A stretch of 64,000 nt of DNA, taken from assembly GCF_032271945.1 (NCBI RefSeq), contig NZ_CP130319.1, forward strand, positions 3,553,001 to 3,617,000, written 5' to 3'. This DNA is from Paenibacillus sp. MBLB1832 (GTDB lineage Bacteria > Bacillota > Bacilli > Paenibacillales > NBRC-103111). Position numbers and translations under genes: made by a program. Every line of letters starts with the position of its first letter. The stretch's first letter is position 1. Under the pieces are notes generated by a model. That model had not been told where the DNA came from and searched no databases. It saw only the letters and a list, made by a program, of their open reading frames with translations. Of the stretch, positions 30,116 to 37,943 are shown piece by piece.

Positions 30116-32797
30116 CTAGTTGGCAATAGCTATGTTACTTTCTCCAGAGACACCATGTAGGATGAACGCTTGCGCTGCAGCAATCCGAGCCAAAGGAATT
30201 CGGTAAGGCGAACAGCTCACATAATCCAATCCAGTCAAGTGGCAAAAGAAAATCGAATCTTTATCTCCGCCATGCTCCCCGCAAATCCCTGTTTTCAGTG
30301 ATGGCTTTACGCAGCGTCCCGTATTCACCGCTATGTCTATCAGTTGTCCTACACCCTCTGTGTCAAGCACTTGAAACGGATTATGAGGCAGAAGTTTTTG
30401 ATCGACATAATGCGTTAAAAACTTCCCTTCCGCATCGTCACGGCTGTATCCGAATGTCATCTGCGTTAAGTCATTCGTGCCAAAGGAGAAGAAATCCGCA
30501 TGAGCCACGATCTGGCGCGCAGTAAGAGCTGCACGTGGTACCTCGATCATGGTACCAACCTTGTACGGACAATCTCGGAGCTTCTCTTTCCCCAGTACTT
30601 GCTCCGCAACGAACTCAACTAGCTCTCTCAAAATTTTCAGTTCATTAGCATGACCGACCAGTGGAATCATGATTTCAGGAAGTACTCGAATGCCTCTATC
30701 TATGCAGCGAGAAGCTGCGCGGAATATAGCCTCAATCTGCATATCATAGATTTCTGGGTATACAATTCCCAATCTGCAGCCTCGCTGCCCCAGCATAGGG
30801 TTAGTCTCGTGAAGTGCCTGCACTTTGCGGATCAGGTGAGCGTTCTCATCTCTTTCCTCGTCTGAAGCCTCTTCCTCATACATCAGCTGCGCATGTCTTT
30901 TTTGCAACTCTTCGAGGTTGGGCAGAAACTCATGCAGTGGCGGATCGAGCAATCGAATTGTCACTGGGAGACCGTCCATTTCCTCGAACATGCTGTCAAA
31001 GTCTGTCTGCTGCATTGGAAGCAGCTGGGCAAGAGCCTGCAAGCGTTCTTCCTTATCTTCCGCCAAGATCATTCGTTGTACAACAGGAAGGCGAGTTGGT
31101 GAGAAAAACATATGCTCCGTTCGGCATAACCCGATCCCTTCTGCTCCTAGTTGTCTCGCGATTTTCGCATCGTGCGGATTATCCGCATTCGCGAACACCT
31201 TCAGCGTGCGAATCTCATCTGCCCACTTGAGCATAACAAGAAGTTCATCCGTCATCTTGGCTTCATGTAAAGGCATGGCACCGTTAATGACGCGTCCAGT
31301 TGCTCCGTCAAGAGTAATCCAATCGCCCTCTTCCACGATCTTGGTTCCAGCCATCATCCGCTTCTCGGAGGGCACGATTCGGATTTCTTCACAGCCGCAC
31401 ACACAGGGCTTGCCCATTCCCCTTGCCACAACAGCAGCATGGCTTGTCATCCCGCCTCTGCTTGTGAGCACGCCTTCGGAAGCGATCACCCCATGAATAT
31501 CTTCTGGCGTCGTTTCATTTCTAGCTAGAATCACCGTCTTGCCGGCACGGCTCCATTCTGCAGCCGTATCGGCGTCAAATACTAGCTGGCCGACGGCTGC
31601 GCCTGGAGAAGCAGGAAGACCTTTTGCTAACACATCCGTTATTGCCTGTTCATCAATACCTCTGTGTAAAAGCTGATCCAAATGCGAAACTTCGATACGG
31701 TCAACGGCCTCCCGCTTCGTCAATACACCTTCATGGACCAGATCAACCGCAATCTTAAGCGCAGCTTGCGCATTGCGTTTACCATTGCGTGTTTGCAGCA
31801 GGTAAAGCTTGTTATTTTCTACGGTAAACTCGATATCTTGCATATCTTTATAATGCATTTCTAGCAACTTGGAAGCCCCAAGCAATTGCTCATAAATCGC
31901 AGGCATTTCATCTTGCAGCGCTGCAATCGCCAGCGGTGTTCTGATCCCCGCAACCACATCTTCCCCCTGCGCATTAATCAGGTATTCACCAAAAAATGTA
32001 TTCTCGCCTGTGGATGGATTTCTCGTAAAGACAACGCCTGTACCACATTCGCCGCCCATATTACCAAATACCATACTCTGTATATTGACCGCTGTTCCCT
32101 GCTCATCCGGAATGCGATTCAATCTGCGGTATATCTGCGCTCTTTGGTTATTCCACGACTTGAAAACAGCTTCAACGGCCATTCTCAACTGCTCGTAAAC
32201 ATGCTGTGGGAAATCTTGACCTGTTTTCACTCGGATACACGTTTTATACGCTTCGATCAGTGATTTCCAACCTTCAGCCGTTACATCTTGATCGTGATCT
32301 ACACCCGCATCCTCTTTCAAACGGTGCAACAGCTGCTCGAAATGGTAGGATTCAACACCCAGCACCACGTTCCCAAACATCTGCATCAACCGGCGGTAGC
32401 AGTCATAAGCGAACTTTTCATTGTTCGTTAGCGAAGCTAATCCTTGAACTGTGACATCATTGAGGCCGAGATTTAGAATCGTATCCATCATCCCTGGCAT
32501 CGAGCTTACGGAACCTGAGCGTACAGAGACAAGCAGCGGATTACTTGCATGTCCGAAGGTTTGTCCCTTCTGTTTCTCTAATTGCTGGAGTGCTGTTTCG
32601 ATTTGTTCAAAAAGTTCTTCGGAGATGCGATTACCAATTTTAAAAAAGTGCAAGCAAGCCTCTGTTGTAATTGTAAAACCCGGAGGTACGGGTAAGCCGG
32701 CGCGAGTCATTTCAGCGAGGTTGGCCCCCTTTCCACCTAGTAAAGCTTTCATTGAAGCATTTCCATCAAGAAAAGATACCACTTGTTTCTGTGTCAT
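30116..32797 (-). CDS. ppdK: Pyruvate, phosphate dikinase
   Basis: The 893-residue protein has the full PPDK layout: N-terminal ATP-grasp (LLGGKGANLAEM, VSVRSG), the phosphohistidine domain with GVLTSRGGMTSHAAVVARGMGKPCV, and a C-terminal TIM barrel with the substrate residues (GICGEHGGD, GLDYVSCSPYRIPLARIAAAQ). It interconverts pyruvate + ATP + phosphate with PEP + AMP + pyrophosphate. The ATG at 32797 overlaps the TGA of the SR1P-like gene by four bases (ATGA), with AAGGGGG upstream. Third gene of the gap operon. In Paenibacillaceae it may run toward PEP for gluconeogenesis. Confidence 0.97.
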   Translation of the reverse strand: MTQKQVVSFLDGNASMKALLGGKGANLAEMTRAGLPVPPGFTITTEACLHFFKIGNRISEELFEQIETALQQLEKQKGQTFGHASNPLLVSVRSGSVSSMPGMMDTILNLGLNDVTVQGLASLTNNEKFAYDCYRRLMQMFGNVVLGVESYHFEQLLHRLKEDAGVDHDQDVTAEGWKSLIEAYKTCIRVKTGQDFPQHVYEQLRMAVEAVFKSWNNQRAQIYRRLNRIPDEQGTAVNIQSMVFGNMGGECGTGVVFTRNPSTGENTFFGEYLINAQGEDVVAGIRTPLAIAALQDEMPAIYEQLLGASKLLEMHYKDMQDIEFTVENNKLYLLQTRNGKRNAQAALKIAVDLVHEGVLTKREAVDRIEVSHLDQLLHRGIDEQAITDVLAKGLPASPGAAVGQLVFDADTAAEWSRAGKTVILARNETTPEDIHGVIASEGVLTSRGGMTSHAAVVARGMGKPCVCGCEEIRIVPSEKRMMAGTKIVEEGDWITLDGATGRVINGAMPLHEAKMTDELLVMLKWADEIRTLKVFANADNPHDAKIARQLGAEGIGLCRTEHMFFSPTRLPVVQRMILAEDKEERLQALAQLLPMQQTDFDSMFEEMDGLPVTIRLLDPPLHEFLPNLEELQKRHAQLMYEEEASDEERDENAHLIRKVQALHETNPMLGQRGCRLGIVYPEIYDMQIEAIFRAASRCIDRGIRVLPEIMIPLVGHANELKILRELVEFVAEQVLGKEKLRDCPYKVGTMIEVPRAALTARQIVAHADFFSFGTNDLTQMTFGYSRDDAEGKFLTHYVDQKLLPHNPFQVLDTEGVGQLIDIAVNTGRCVKPSLKTGICGEHGGDKDSIFFCHLTGLDYVSCSPYRIPLARIAAAQAFILHGVSGESNIAIAN

Positions 32798-32973
32798 TGT
32801 TTGATTGCCCCCTTATTTGTATCCCTGCAGTTAAGCGAATCGCACAGACTATAGAATTTCTTGTAACCGTCTGTTGGTAACGTTGCAATTACTTCATTGC
32901 ATGATTTGCAAATAATTACCCCCAGATCATGCCGATGAATGGTCTCCAATATTACATGGTTTGTGTTAGACAT
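32794..32973 (-). CDS. SR1P-like small cysteine-rich peptide (GapA-binding peptide family)
   Basis: A 59-residue gene between gap and ppdK: start ATG at 32973 inside the 3' end of gap, with AAAGGGGGAAGTGAA upstream, and stop at 32794-32796 overlapping the ppdK ATG. Residues 18-45 align without gaps to the Bacillus subtilis SR1P peptide as I remember it: both have I-x-C-x-x-C-N-E-x-I and a later L/Y-x-x-C, here VIICKSCNEVIATLP and FYSLCDSLNC. Two CxxC/CxxxxC pairs suggest a small zinc site. SR1P binds the glycolytic GAPDH and promotes its interaction with RNase J1; here it is directly coupled to a GapB-type enzyme. Family assignment is by motif and position only. Confidence 0.8.
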   Translation of the reverse strand: MSNTNHVILETIHRHDLGVIICKSCNEVIATLPTDGYKKFYSLCDSLNCRDTNKGAIKQ

Positions 32974-34007
32974 TTCACTTCCCCCTTTAGTTGAGTGCTT
33001 TCATTTTCCGCACGTGACATATAAGAGACGAGATCAATAATTCGATTTGCGTAACCCCATTCATTGTCATACCAAGCGAGCAGCTTAATTTGGTCATCCT
33101 GGGTCATAATGCTAAGACCATCAATGATGGCAGACTTCTCGTTGCCGATATAATCTGCTGAAACAAGCGGCAATTCATTGTAGTCAACGAATGTTCCGAT
33201 TCGTCCGGCAATTGCCTGTTTAATGGCTGATTTGACTTCGTCGACTTCTACTTTCCTGCCAACTACGACTTGCAGATCCAGCAGTGAAACATCTTGTGTC
33301 GGCACACGTACAGATACCCCTTGAATATGCGATGCGAGATGAGGAATAACATCAATAAGTGCGTTGCCCGCCCCAGTTGTCGTTGGAATTATAGCATTCG
33401 TACATGCTCTAGCACGGCGAAGATCTTTATGCGGGTTATCCATATGATTTTGATCATTCGTAAAAGCATGGACCGTGGTCATCCACCCCATCTTGACATG
33501 AAATGCTTCATCTAGAATATGGAGAATTGGAGCAATACAGTTGGTTGTACAGGAGGCAGCGGAAAGTAAATGATGCTGTTTGGGTTCATACCGCGTTTCA
33601 TTCACGCCCATGACAACAGTCAGATCCATGTTCGTGCCTGGTGCGGTAATCAGCACCTTCTTGGCTCCACCTAATAAGTGTCGTTCAGCACCTTGCCGAT
33701 GATTAAACTTTCCAGTTGCATCTATGACTAAATCAACATCATACTCTTCCCATGGCAGTAAATCCGGCTCTCTTTCACAGATAACAGGAATCTGCCGCCT
33801 GTTAATCCTAATTAAGTTCTCATTCAACACTTCGATTTCCGCGTCCCAAGTGCCATGAACCGAGTCATATTTCAATAAATGGGCCAACACATGAATGGGA
33901 CTTGTTGAGTTGATTACCCTCACATCGAATTCCTGCTGGGTAAGGGTCAATGCTCTTCTTAAACACAACCTGCCAATTCTTCCTGTACCACTTAAACCAA
34001 CTCGCAT
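32952..34007 (-). CDS. gapB: Glyceraldehyde-3-phosphate dehydrogenase, GapB-like
   Basis: The 351-residue protein has GLSGTGRIGRL, catalytic cysteine in SAASCTTNCIAP and the GapB-type segment TNDQNHMDNPHKDLRRARAC. Position 32, aspartate in NAD-specific GapA, is here within VINSTSP with no acidic residue, which favours NADP and the gluconeogenic direction, as in B. subtilis GapB. I use the ATG at 34007 because GGGGGG lies six bases before it; the one at 34013 abuts the G run. The gene leads the operon gap-SR1P-ppdK-PDRP. A candidate CcpN operator lies 25-35 bases upstream of the start. The assignment to GapB rests on motifs recalled from the family, not on a tree. Confidence 0.9.
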   Translation of the reverse strand: MRVGLSGTGRIGRLCLRRALTLTQQEFDVRVINSTSPIHVLAHLLKYDSVHGTWDAEIEVLNENLIRINRRQIPVICEREPDLLPWEEYDVDLVIDATGKFNHRQGAERHLLGGAKKVLITAPGTNMDLTVVMGVNETRYEPKQHHLLSAASCTTNCIAPILHILDEAFHVKMGWMTTVHAFTNDQNHMDNPHKDLRRARACTNAIIPTTTGAGNALIDVIPHLASHIQGVSVRVPTQDVSLLDLQVVVGRKVEVDEVKSAIKQAIAGRIGTFVDYNELPLVSADYIGNEKSAIIDGLSIMTQDDQIKLLAWYDNEWGYANRIIDLVSYMSRAENESTQLKGEVKCLTQTM

Positions 34008-34031
34008 CTCCATCCCCCCAAAACTTTATTT

Positions 34032-34042
34032 AGTATGTCATA
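34032..34042 (-). promoter_or_regulatory. Candidate CcpN operator in the gap operon leader
   Basis: On the minus strand TATGACATACT matches the CcpN consensus TRTGHYATAYW, as I recall it, at every position. It is 25-35 bases upstream of the gap start. In B. subtilis CcpN represses gapB, pckA and the SR1 gene on sugars. One such match is expected about once by chance per 64 kb on two strands, so the location is the evidence. Confidence 0.45.
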
Positions 34043-34132
34043 AATGTAACACCCTCTCTAATAATACACAATATATATTTGACTATTGTAACAATTTCGC
34101 CATTTTTTCCGCTAGAAGTCTATTCAAACTTC

Positions 34133-34150
34133 ATATATGACGTCATATAT
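34133..34150. promoter_or_regulatory. 18-bp perfect palindrome upstream of gap
   Basis: ATATATGACGTCATATAT is a perfect inverted repeat, about 125-145 bases upstream of the gap start. It may be an operator half of the gap control region or of an unrelated regulator; it does not match the CcpN consensus. Confidence 0.5.
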
Positions 34151-34152
34151 AT

Positions 34153-34207
34153 AAAAAAACCTCTAGCGATGCCATCCGAGATGAGCGACCGCATATAGAG
34201 GTTTTGA
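34153..34207. terminator. Possible bidirectional terminator between the SDR remnant and gap
   Basis: CCTCTA and TAGAGG arms around a long internal part, with A and T runs on the flanks. It would insulate the gap promoter from upstream transcription. Confidence 0.5.
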
Positions 34208-34280
34208 TTTGCTTAGATTCTTTGATCATAGATATGTTTTAATCGGTGTAAAACACTTACTTTTCCAGATTCTAAAAATG

Positions 34281-34364
34281 TTAATGTGCGTCTATTTTCA
34301 CCATGCCCGCCACTTGCAGCCATTCGGTTATACCGCCAACACGCGTCACGTCAACTTGGCAATA
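34281..34364 (-). pseudogene. C-terminal fragment of an enolase-superfamily (mandelate racemase-like) dehydratase
   Basis: In a frame shifted from the SDR remnant, the minus strand reads 27 codons: VDVTRVGGITEWLQVAGM and then a stop at 34281. DVTRVGGITEWL is the metal-site/general-base signature of mandelate racemase-type sugar-acid dehydratases. Nothing else of the ~380-residue enzyme is visible, so this is a relic of a lost gene joined to the SDR gene by a deletion. Such dehydratases precede SDR and FAH enzymes in fucose/rhamnose routes, as found next door. Confidence 0.6.
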
Positions 34365-34873
34365 CTCGATGCTAGTGCCTTGGTCAAGGGGACGACTCCT
34401 CCTTTGGTTGCGGCATAAACCGGATTCATCTTTTGTCCAATCAGCCCGTTAAGAGATGACATGTTGACGATCGAGCCTCTCGTTTTCCGTAAATATGGCA
34501 GTGCATGTTTGACCGTTAAGTACACACTCTTCACATTAATGTTGAGGAGACGATCCCACTCTTCTTCCTCCACGTCTTCTAAGAATTTGGGTAAAATAAC
34601 AGCAGCATTATTGACGAGAATATCCACCTGTCCAAAGCGTCGCACGGTTTCTTGAATGAGTGAATGGACATCCGCATCTTTCGAAACATCGACTTTTATC
34701 GCCACGGCTTGAAGTCCAGAAGAAGTTAACTCATCCGTCAATCGCGCTGCTTCCTTCTCATTCCAGTCGGCAATGATGACCGCTGCTCCTTGAGAAGTGA
34801 ACAATCGGACCATGGCTTCACCAATGCCCTATCTGCCGCCAGTTACAATGGCTGTTTTTCCTGATAGATTCAT
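34346..34873 (-). pseudogene. Broken short-chain dehydrogenase/reductase
   Basis: The frame from the ATG at 34873 starts MNLSGKTAIVTGGR, then a TAG at 34829-34831, then GIGEAMVRLFTSQGAAV. The stop stands exactly inside the TGxxxGIG cofactor motif, so no full-length product is made. Later motifs are intact: LVNNAAVILP and YAATKGG with the catalytic tyrosine and lysine. The frame then ends after 155 further codons in unrelated sequence, where an enolase-superfamily fragment starts in another frame. A nonsense mutation plus a deletion fusion are both needed, so this is a decaying pseudogene. Confidence 0.85.
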
Positions 34874-34992
34874 TAACGGTACCTCCAAATCTCCTTTGTC
34901 CCCCATACAATTATCGACATAGAGAAAAACACGCTTCCTCCAAACTTGAATATGATACAAGGATCACAAGCTATTCGGAAGGGGCCTGACTT

Positions 34993-36063
34993 ATGATCCG
35001 AAACGAGCAACCTGTTCAGCAAGCAAGCGTATCTGTAGCGCTCCCGCGACTCCTTGTCACGATTCCAACGAGCCGACCCGTCAACGAATTTGCCTTCAAT
35101 CCGATTACGAATCGGTGCTATTTTCTGTTAGACGATGATCGACTAGGCGTTATGAACACAAAGACGAACAAAATCCTAACCACGTTGCGTGTTGGACAAT
35201 TGGCTCAGTATCTGGTTGTTAATCCTCGTACGAACCGTGTTTATGTCTCCAACTTCTATGATGGCACAGTGTCCGTCATCCATGGTATTACGAACAAAGT
35301 CATTACGACGATTCCTGTCGGCGAACGCTGTGACGAGATTGCGGTCAATCCATGCACGAATTTCATTTATGTATCGACGATTTCGTTATCTTCCAAGAAT
35401 GGCTCGCTTGTCGTACTGAATGGTAAAACGAATACGATTGAGCGTCGAATAGCCTTCAAAGGACGTCCCTCGAACATTGTCGTCAATGAAGCAGCCAACC
35501 GGATTTATGTAACGAATACGAGCACGGATTCGGTATCCATTCTAAACGGACTACATCATAAGATTCTAAAAACGGTCAAGGTAGGGCGCAACCCCGTTAT
35601 TACTCCCGTCTTAACGAAGAAAAGGAGCCAATTAGTTGTCGCCAATAATCTCAGCCGCTACTGCTCGGTGGTTAATCTTCGTACCGCTAAGGTTAGTAAG
35701 ATTGGGCTTGGCAGGCGACAGAGCGGCATCACCTACAATCCCAACACGAATCGCATCTTTATTACAAGCGCTCAAGTGACAGGCAAGGGGAAATTGTTCG
35801 TCATTAATGGCTGCACGAAACGCATCGTGAAGACGTTGACCGTTCCAACCTTCTCCAACACGCTGATTGATCCAGCTTCCAACTATCTCTACGTATCCCA
35901 TTCACCTGAGGAAGGAAAAGCTTCCGTAACGATTTATCATGGCGGCAGCCTCAAACAGCTAACGAAGCTGCAATTAGGCGCCAGTATACGAACAATGGCG
36001 ATTCATCCGAAGACGAATCGCCTATATGTTGGCGGAGACAACCGAATTATGGTGATCTCCTAA
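34993..36063 (+). CDS. YVTN-family beta-propeller repeat protein
   Basis: The 356-residue protein is built of about eight repeats of roughly 40 residues with the YVTN signature (NPRTNRVYVSNFYDGTVSVI, NEAANRIYVTNTSTDSVSIL, NPNTNRIFITSAQ). Such propellers bind or scaffold proteins and sometimes surface ligands. There is no signal peptide (MIRNEQPVQQASVS), so it is likely cytoplasmic or secreted by a non-classical route. It lies alone between the SDR remnant and the FAH operon with which it is convergent. No function can be given. Confidence 0.85.
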   Translation: MIRNEQPVQQASVSVALPRLLVTIPTSRPVNEFAFNPITNRCYFLLDDDRLGVMNTKTNKILTTLRVGQLAQYLVVNPRTNRVYVSNFYDGTVSVIHGITNKVITTIPVGERCDEIAVNPCTNFIYVSTISLSSKNGSLVVLNGKTNTIERRIAFKGRPSNIVVNEAANRIYVTNTSTDSVSILNGLHHKILKTVKVGRNPVITPVLTKKRSQLVVANNLSRYCSVVNLRTAKVSKIGLGRRQSGITYNPNTNRIFITSAQVTGKGKLFVINGCTKRIVKTLTVPTFSNTLIDPASNYLYVSHSPEEGKASVTIYHGGSLKQLTKLQLGASIRTMAIHPKTNRLYVGGDNRIMVIS

Positions 36064-36079
36064 ACTTGCATAAATCTGC

Positions 36080-36982
36080 TTAAACCTGCTCGTCAACCAT
36101 CCGATTGGTCAATGCGCCCAGCTTCTCAATCTCAATTGTGACAACATCGCCATCTTTCAGATAGACACGTTCATCTACTGGCTTACCGAGTACAACGCCT
36201 TCCGGTGTGCCTGTTAGAATGATATCACCTGGATACAGCGTCATGTGCTGCGAAATATAACTAACAATTTCGTTACAATGGAAAATCATATCAGACGTAT
36301 TCGACAGTTGTCTGGTTTCACCGTTCACCGTACACGAAATCGTTAACTGATTCGGATCGCCCACTTCGTCCGCTGTGACTAAATAAGGTCCCAGCGGGCT
36401 GAACTTATCGCACGATTTGCCCAAGAGCCATTGATGGGTTCGCATTTGCAAATCTCTGGCGGACAAGTCATTCACATTACAATAGCCAAATACGTGATCT
36501 AACGCAGCTTCTTTCGAGACATATTTCGCCTGCTTCCCGATGACAATGACCAATTCGGCTTCATAATCGACCTGACTCGTCACACGAGTCGGCAACGGAA
36601 TGTCATCGCCTTGCGCAGCCAAGGTGTTATTGAATTTGTTGAACAAAATCGGATATGCGGGAATCGGTGCATTCGTTTCTTCGGCGTGCTTGCGATAGTT
36701 CAAGCCGACGCAAATCATTTTGCCAGGACGAGTGACGCATGGCCCGTATTTCACTTGCGATTCTTCCAACAGATAAGCGGTTTGATCTCCCTTACTAGCC
36801 TCCAGCACCCGCTCAACATAGCGTTCAATCTGTGGAATCGCTGACTCCGCATGACCGATAACGGCCATGACATCTGTCGGGATCCCCTCTTCTGGATACA
36901 CGCTTAATGCTTTCGTGATGTCTAACACGGCATTTTCCAACTTCACACCTAAACCGGATTCATGAATGGTAACTAGTTTCAT
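36080..36982 (-). CDS. Fumarylacetoacetate hydrolase (FAH) family protein
   Basis: The 300-residue protein has the FAH metal-binding segments: VDYEAELVIVIGKQAKYVS and the preceding GLNYRKHAEETNAPIP, then the family GYCNVNDLSARDLQMRTHQWLLGKSCDKFSPLGPYL and TGTPEGV. It breaks a C-C bond of a 2,4-diketo acid or similar. It is coupled to an SDR gene 22 bases upstream; such a pair, a 3-deoxy-2-keto acid dehydrogenase and a 2,4-diketo-3-deoxy-acid hydrolase, forms the end of the non-phosphorylated L-fucose/L-rhamnose route, giving pyruvate and lactate. The substrate is inference. Confidence 0.88.
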   Translation of the reverse strand: MKLVTIHESGLGVKLENAVLDITKALSVYPEEGIPTDVMAVIGHAESAIPQIERYVERVLEASKGDQTAYLLEESQVKYGPCVTRPGKMICVGLNYRKHAEETNAPIPAYPILFNKFNNTLAAQGDDIPLPTRVTSQVDYEAELVIVIGKQAKYVSKEAALDHVFGYCNVNDLSARDLQMRTHQWLLGKSCDKFSPLGPYLVTADEVGDPNQLTISCTVNGETRQLSNTSDMIFHCNEIVSYISQHMTLYPGDIILTGTPEGVVLGKPVDERVYLKDGDVVTIEIEKLGALTNRMVDEQV

Positions 36983-37003
36983 ACGTATACATCCTCTCTC
37001 TGC

Positions 37004-37777
37004 TTATGCATTTTTCCCAAAAACGACACCACCATCAATATATAACGGCGATCCCATCATAAATTTGGACTCATCCGATGCTAGAAATACAGCAGCTTGT
37101 GCCACATCCTCAGGAGTTCCTAGCTCATTACCGAGCTGTCTGCTTTTCAAGGAAGCAATCGCAGCCTCTGGATCATCGTACGAGGTTTTCAGATAATTCT
37201 CAACGAAAGGAGTCAAGATGGTACCTGGCAGAAGCGCATTCACACGAATTTGATAAGATGCGTAATCCACTTGCATCGATTTGGTTAATGCCAGGACAGC
37301 ACCCTTGGTGGCTGCGTAGGAGGCACGTCGGGCGAGCCCGATCTCGGCTATGCAAGAAGACATGTTAATAATCGAACCGCTGCGCTGCGCCATCATGTGT
37401 GGAATTACATACTTGGACGGCAAGAAAACACCGCGAATATTAACGGACATTACACGATCCCATTGCTCAGGCTCAAGCTCGTGAAGCGCGCCCACACCAC
37501 TAATTCCCGCATTGTTAAAAAGTACATCAATTCGCCCGCATTGTGCAATCGCGCTTTCCACCATCGCCTTGACGGAATCAGGATTCGTCACATCAGCTTG
37601 TAGGAATAGCGCTTTGCCGCCGCTCGCTTGAATCTCCGCTACGGTTTCCTCTCCCTTGACAGCGTCCAAGTCATTCACAATAACGAAAGCTCCTTCTTGT
37701 GCAAAAAGAAGCGCAGAGCTCTTGCCGATTCCTGAAGCTGCGCCTGTGATCAGCGTGACTTTGTTCTGTAATCTCAT
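37004..37777 (-). CDS. Short-chain dehydrogenase, probable 2-keto-3-deoxy-L-fuconate-type dehydrogenase
   Basis: The 257-residue SDR has LITGAASGIGKS, the NAG segment LFNNAGISG and the catalytic YAATKGA (Y and K), plus the terminal MMGSPLYIDGGVVFGKNA. Its paralogue at 61024-61797 shares the same length and about 80 percent of residues by eye. It is 22 bases from an FAH hydrolase in the same operon, the usual partner for 3-deoxy-sugar acid oxidation. Upstream are three GTTTATTA-type repeats with an IclR regulator gene adjacent. Start at 37777 with GAGGTG. Confidence 0.88.
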   Translation of the reverse strand: MRLQNKVTLITGAASGIGKSSALLFAQEGAFVIVNDLDAVKGEETVAEIQASGGKALFLQADVTNPDSVKAMVESAIAQCGRIDVLFNNAGISGVGALHELEPEQWDRVMSVNIRGVFLPSKYVIPHMMAQRSGSIINMSSCIAEIGLARRASYAATKGAVLALTKSMQVDYASYQIRVNALLPGTILTPFVENYLKTSYDDPEAAIASLKSRQLGNELGTPEDVAQAAVFLASDESKFMMGSPLYIDGGVVFGKNA

Positions 37778-37792
37778 TTGAGCACCTCGTCA

Positions 37793-37845
37793 GTTTATTA
37801 TAATAAACTAAGTTTATTATTTTAATCTATAATTTGAGTTTATCA
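37793..37845. promoter_or_regulatory. IclR-type operator cluster upstream of the SDR-FAH operon
   Basis: A 16-bp perfect palindrome GTTTATTATAATAAAC (37793-37808) is followed by GTTTATTA (37812-37819) and GTTTATCA (37838-37845). The repeated half-site and its location in front of the SDR gene, next to an IclR gene, suggest the binding sites of that regulator. The same half-site recurs upstream of the IclR gene itself. Confidence 0.6.
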
Positions 37846-37943
37846 GGTGCGATTGAAATTTTCAATGTAAATTCAAAAAAAAGACCGTCCACAAAGTAAA
37901 AACTTCTACTCCATGGAAGGCCTCATCCGTTCCTATTTGGTTT

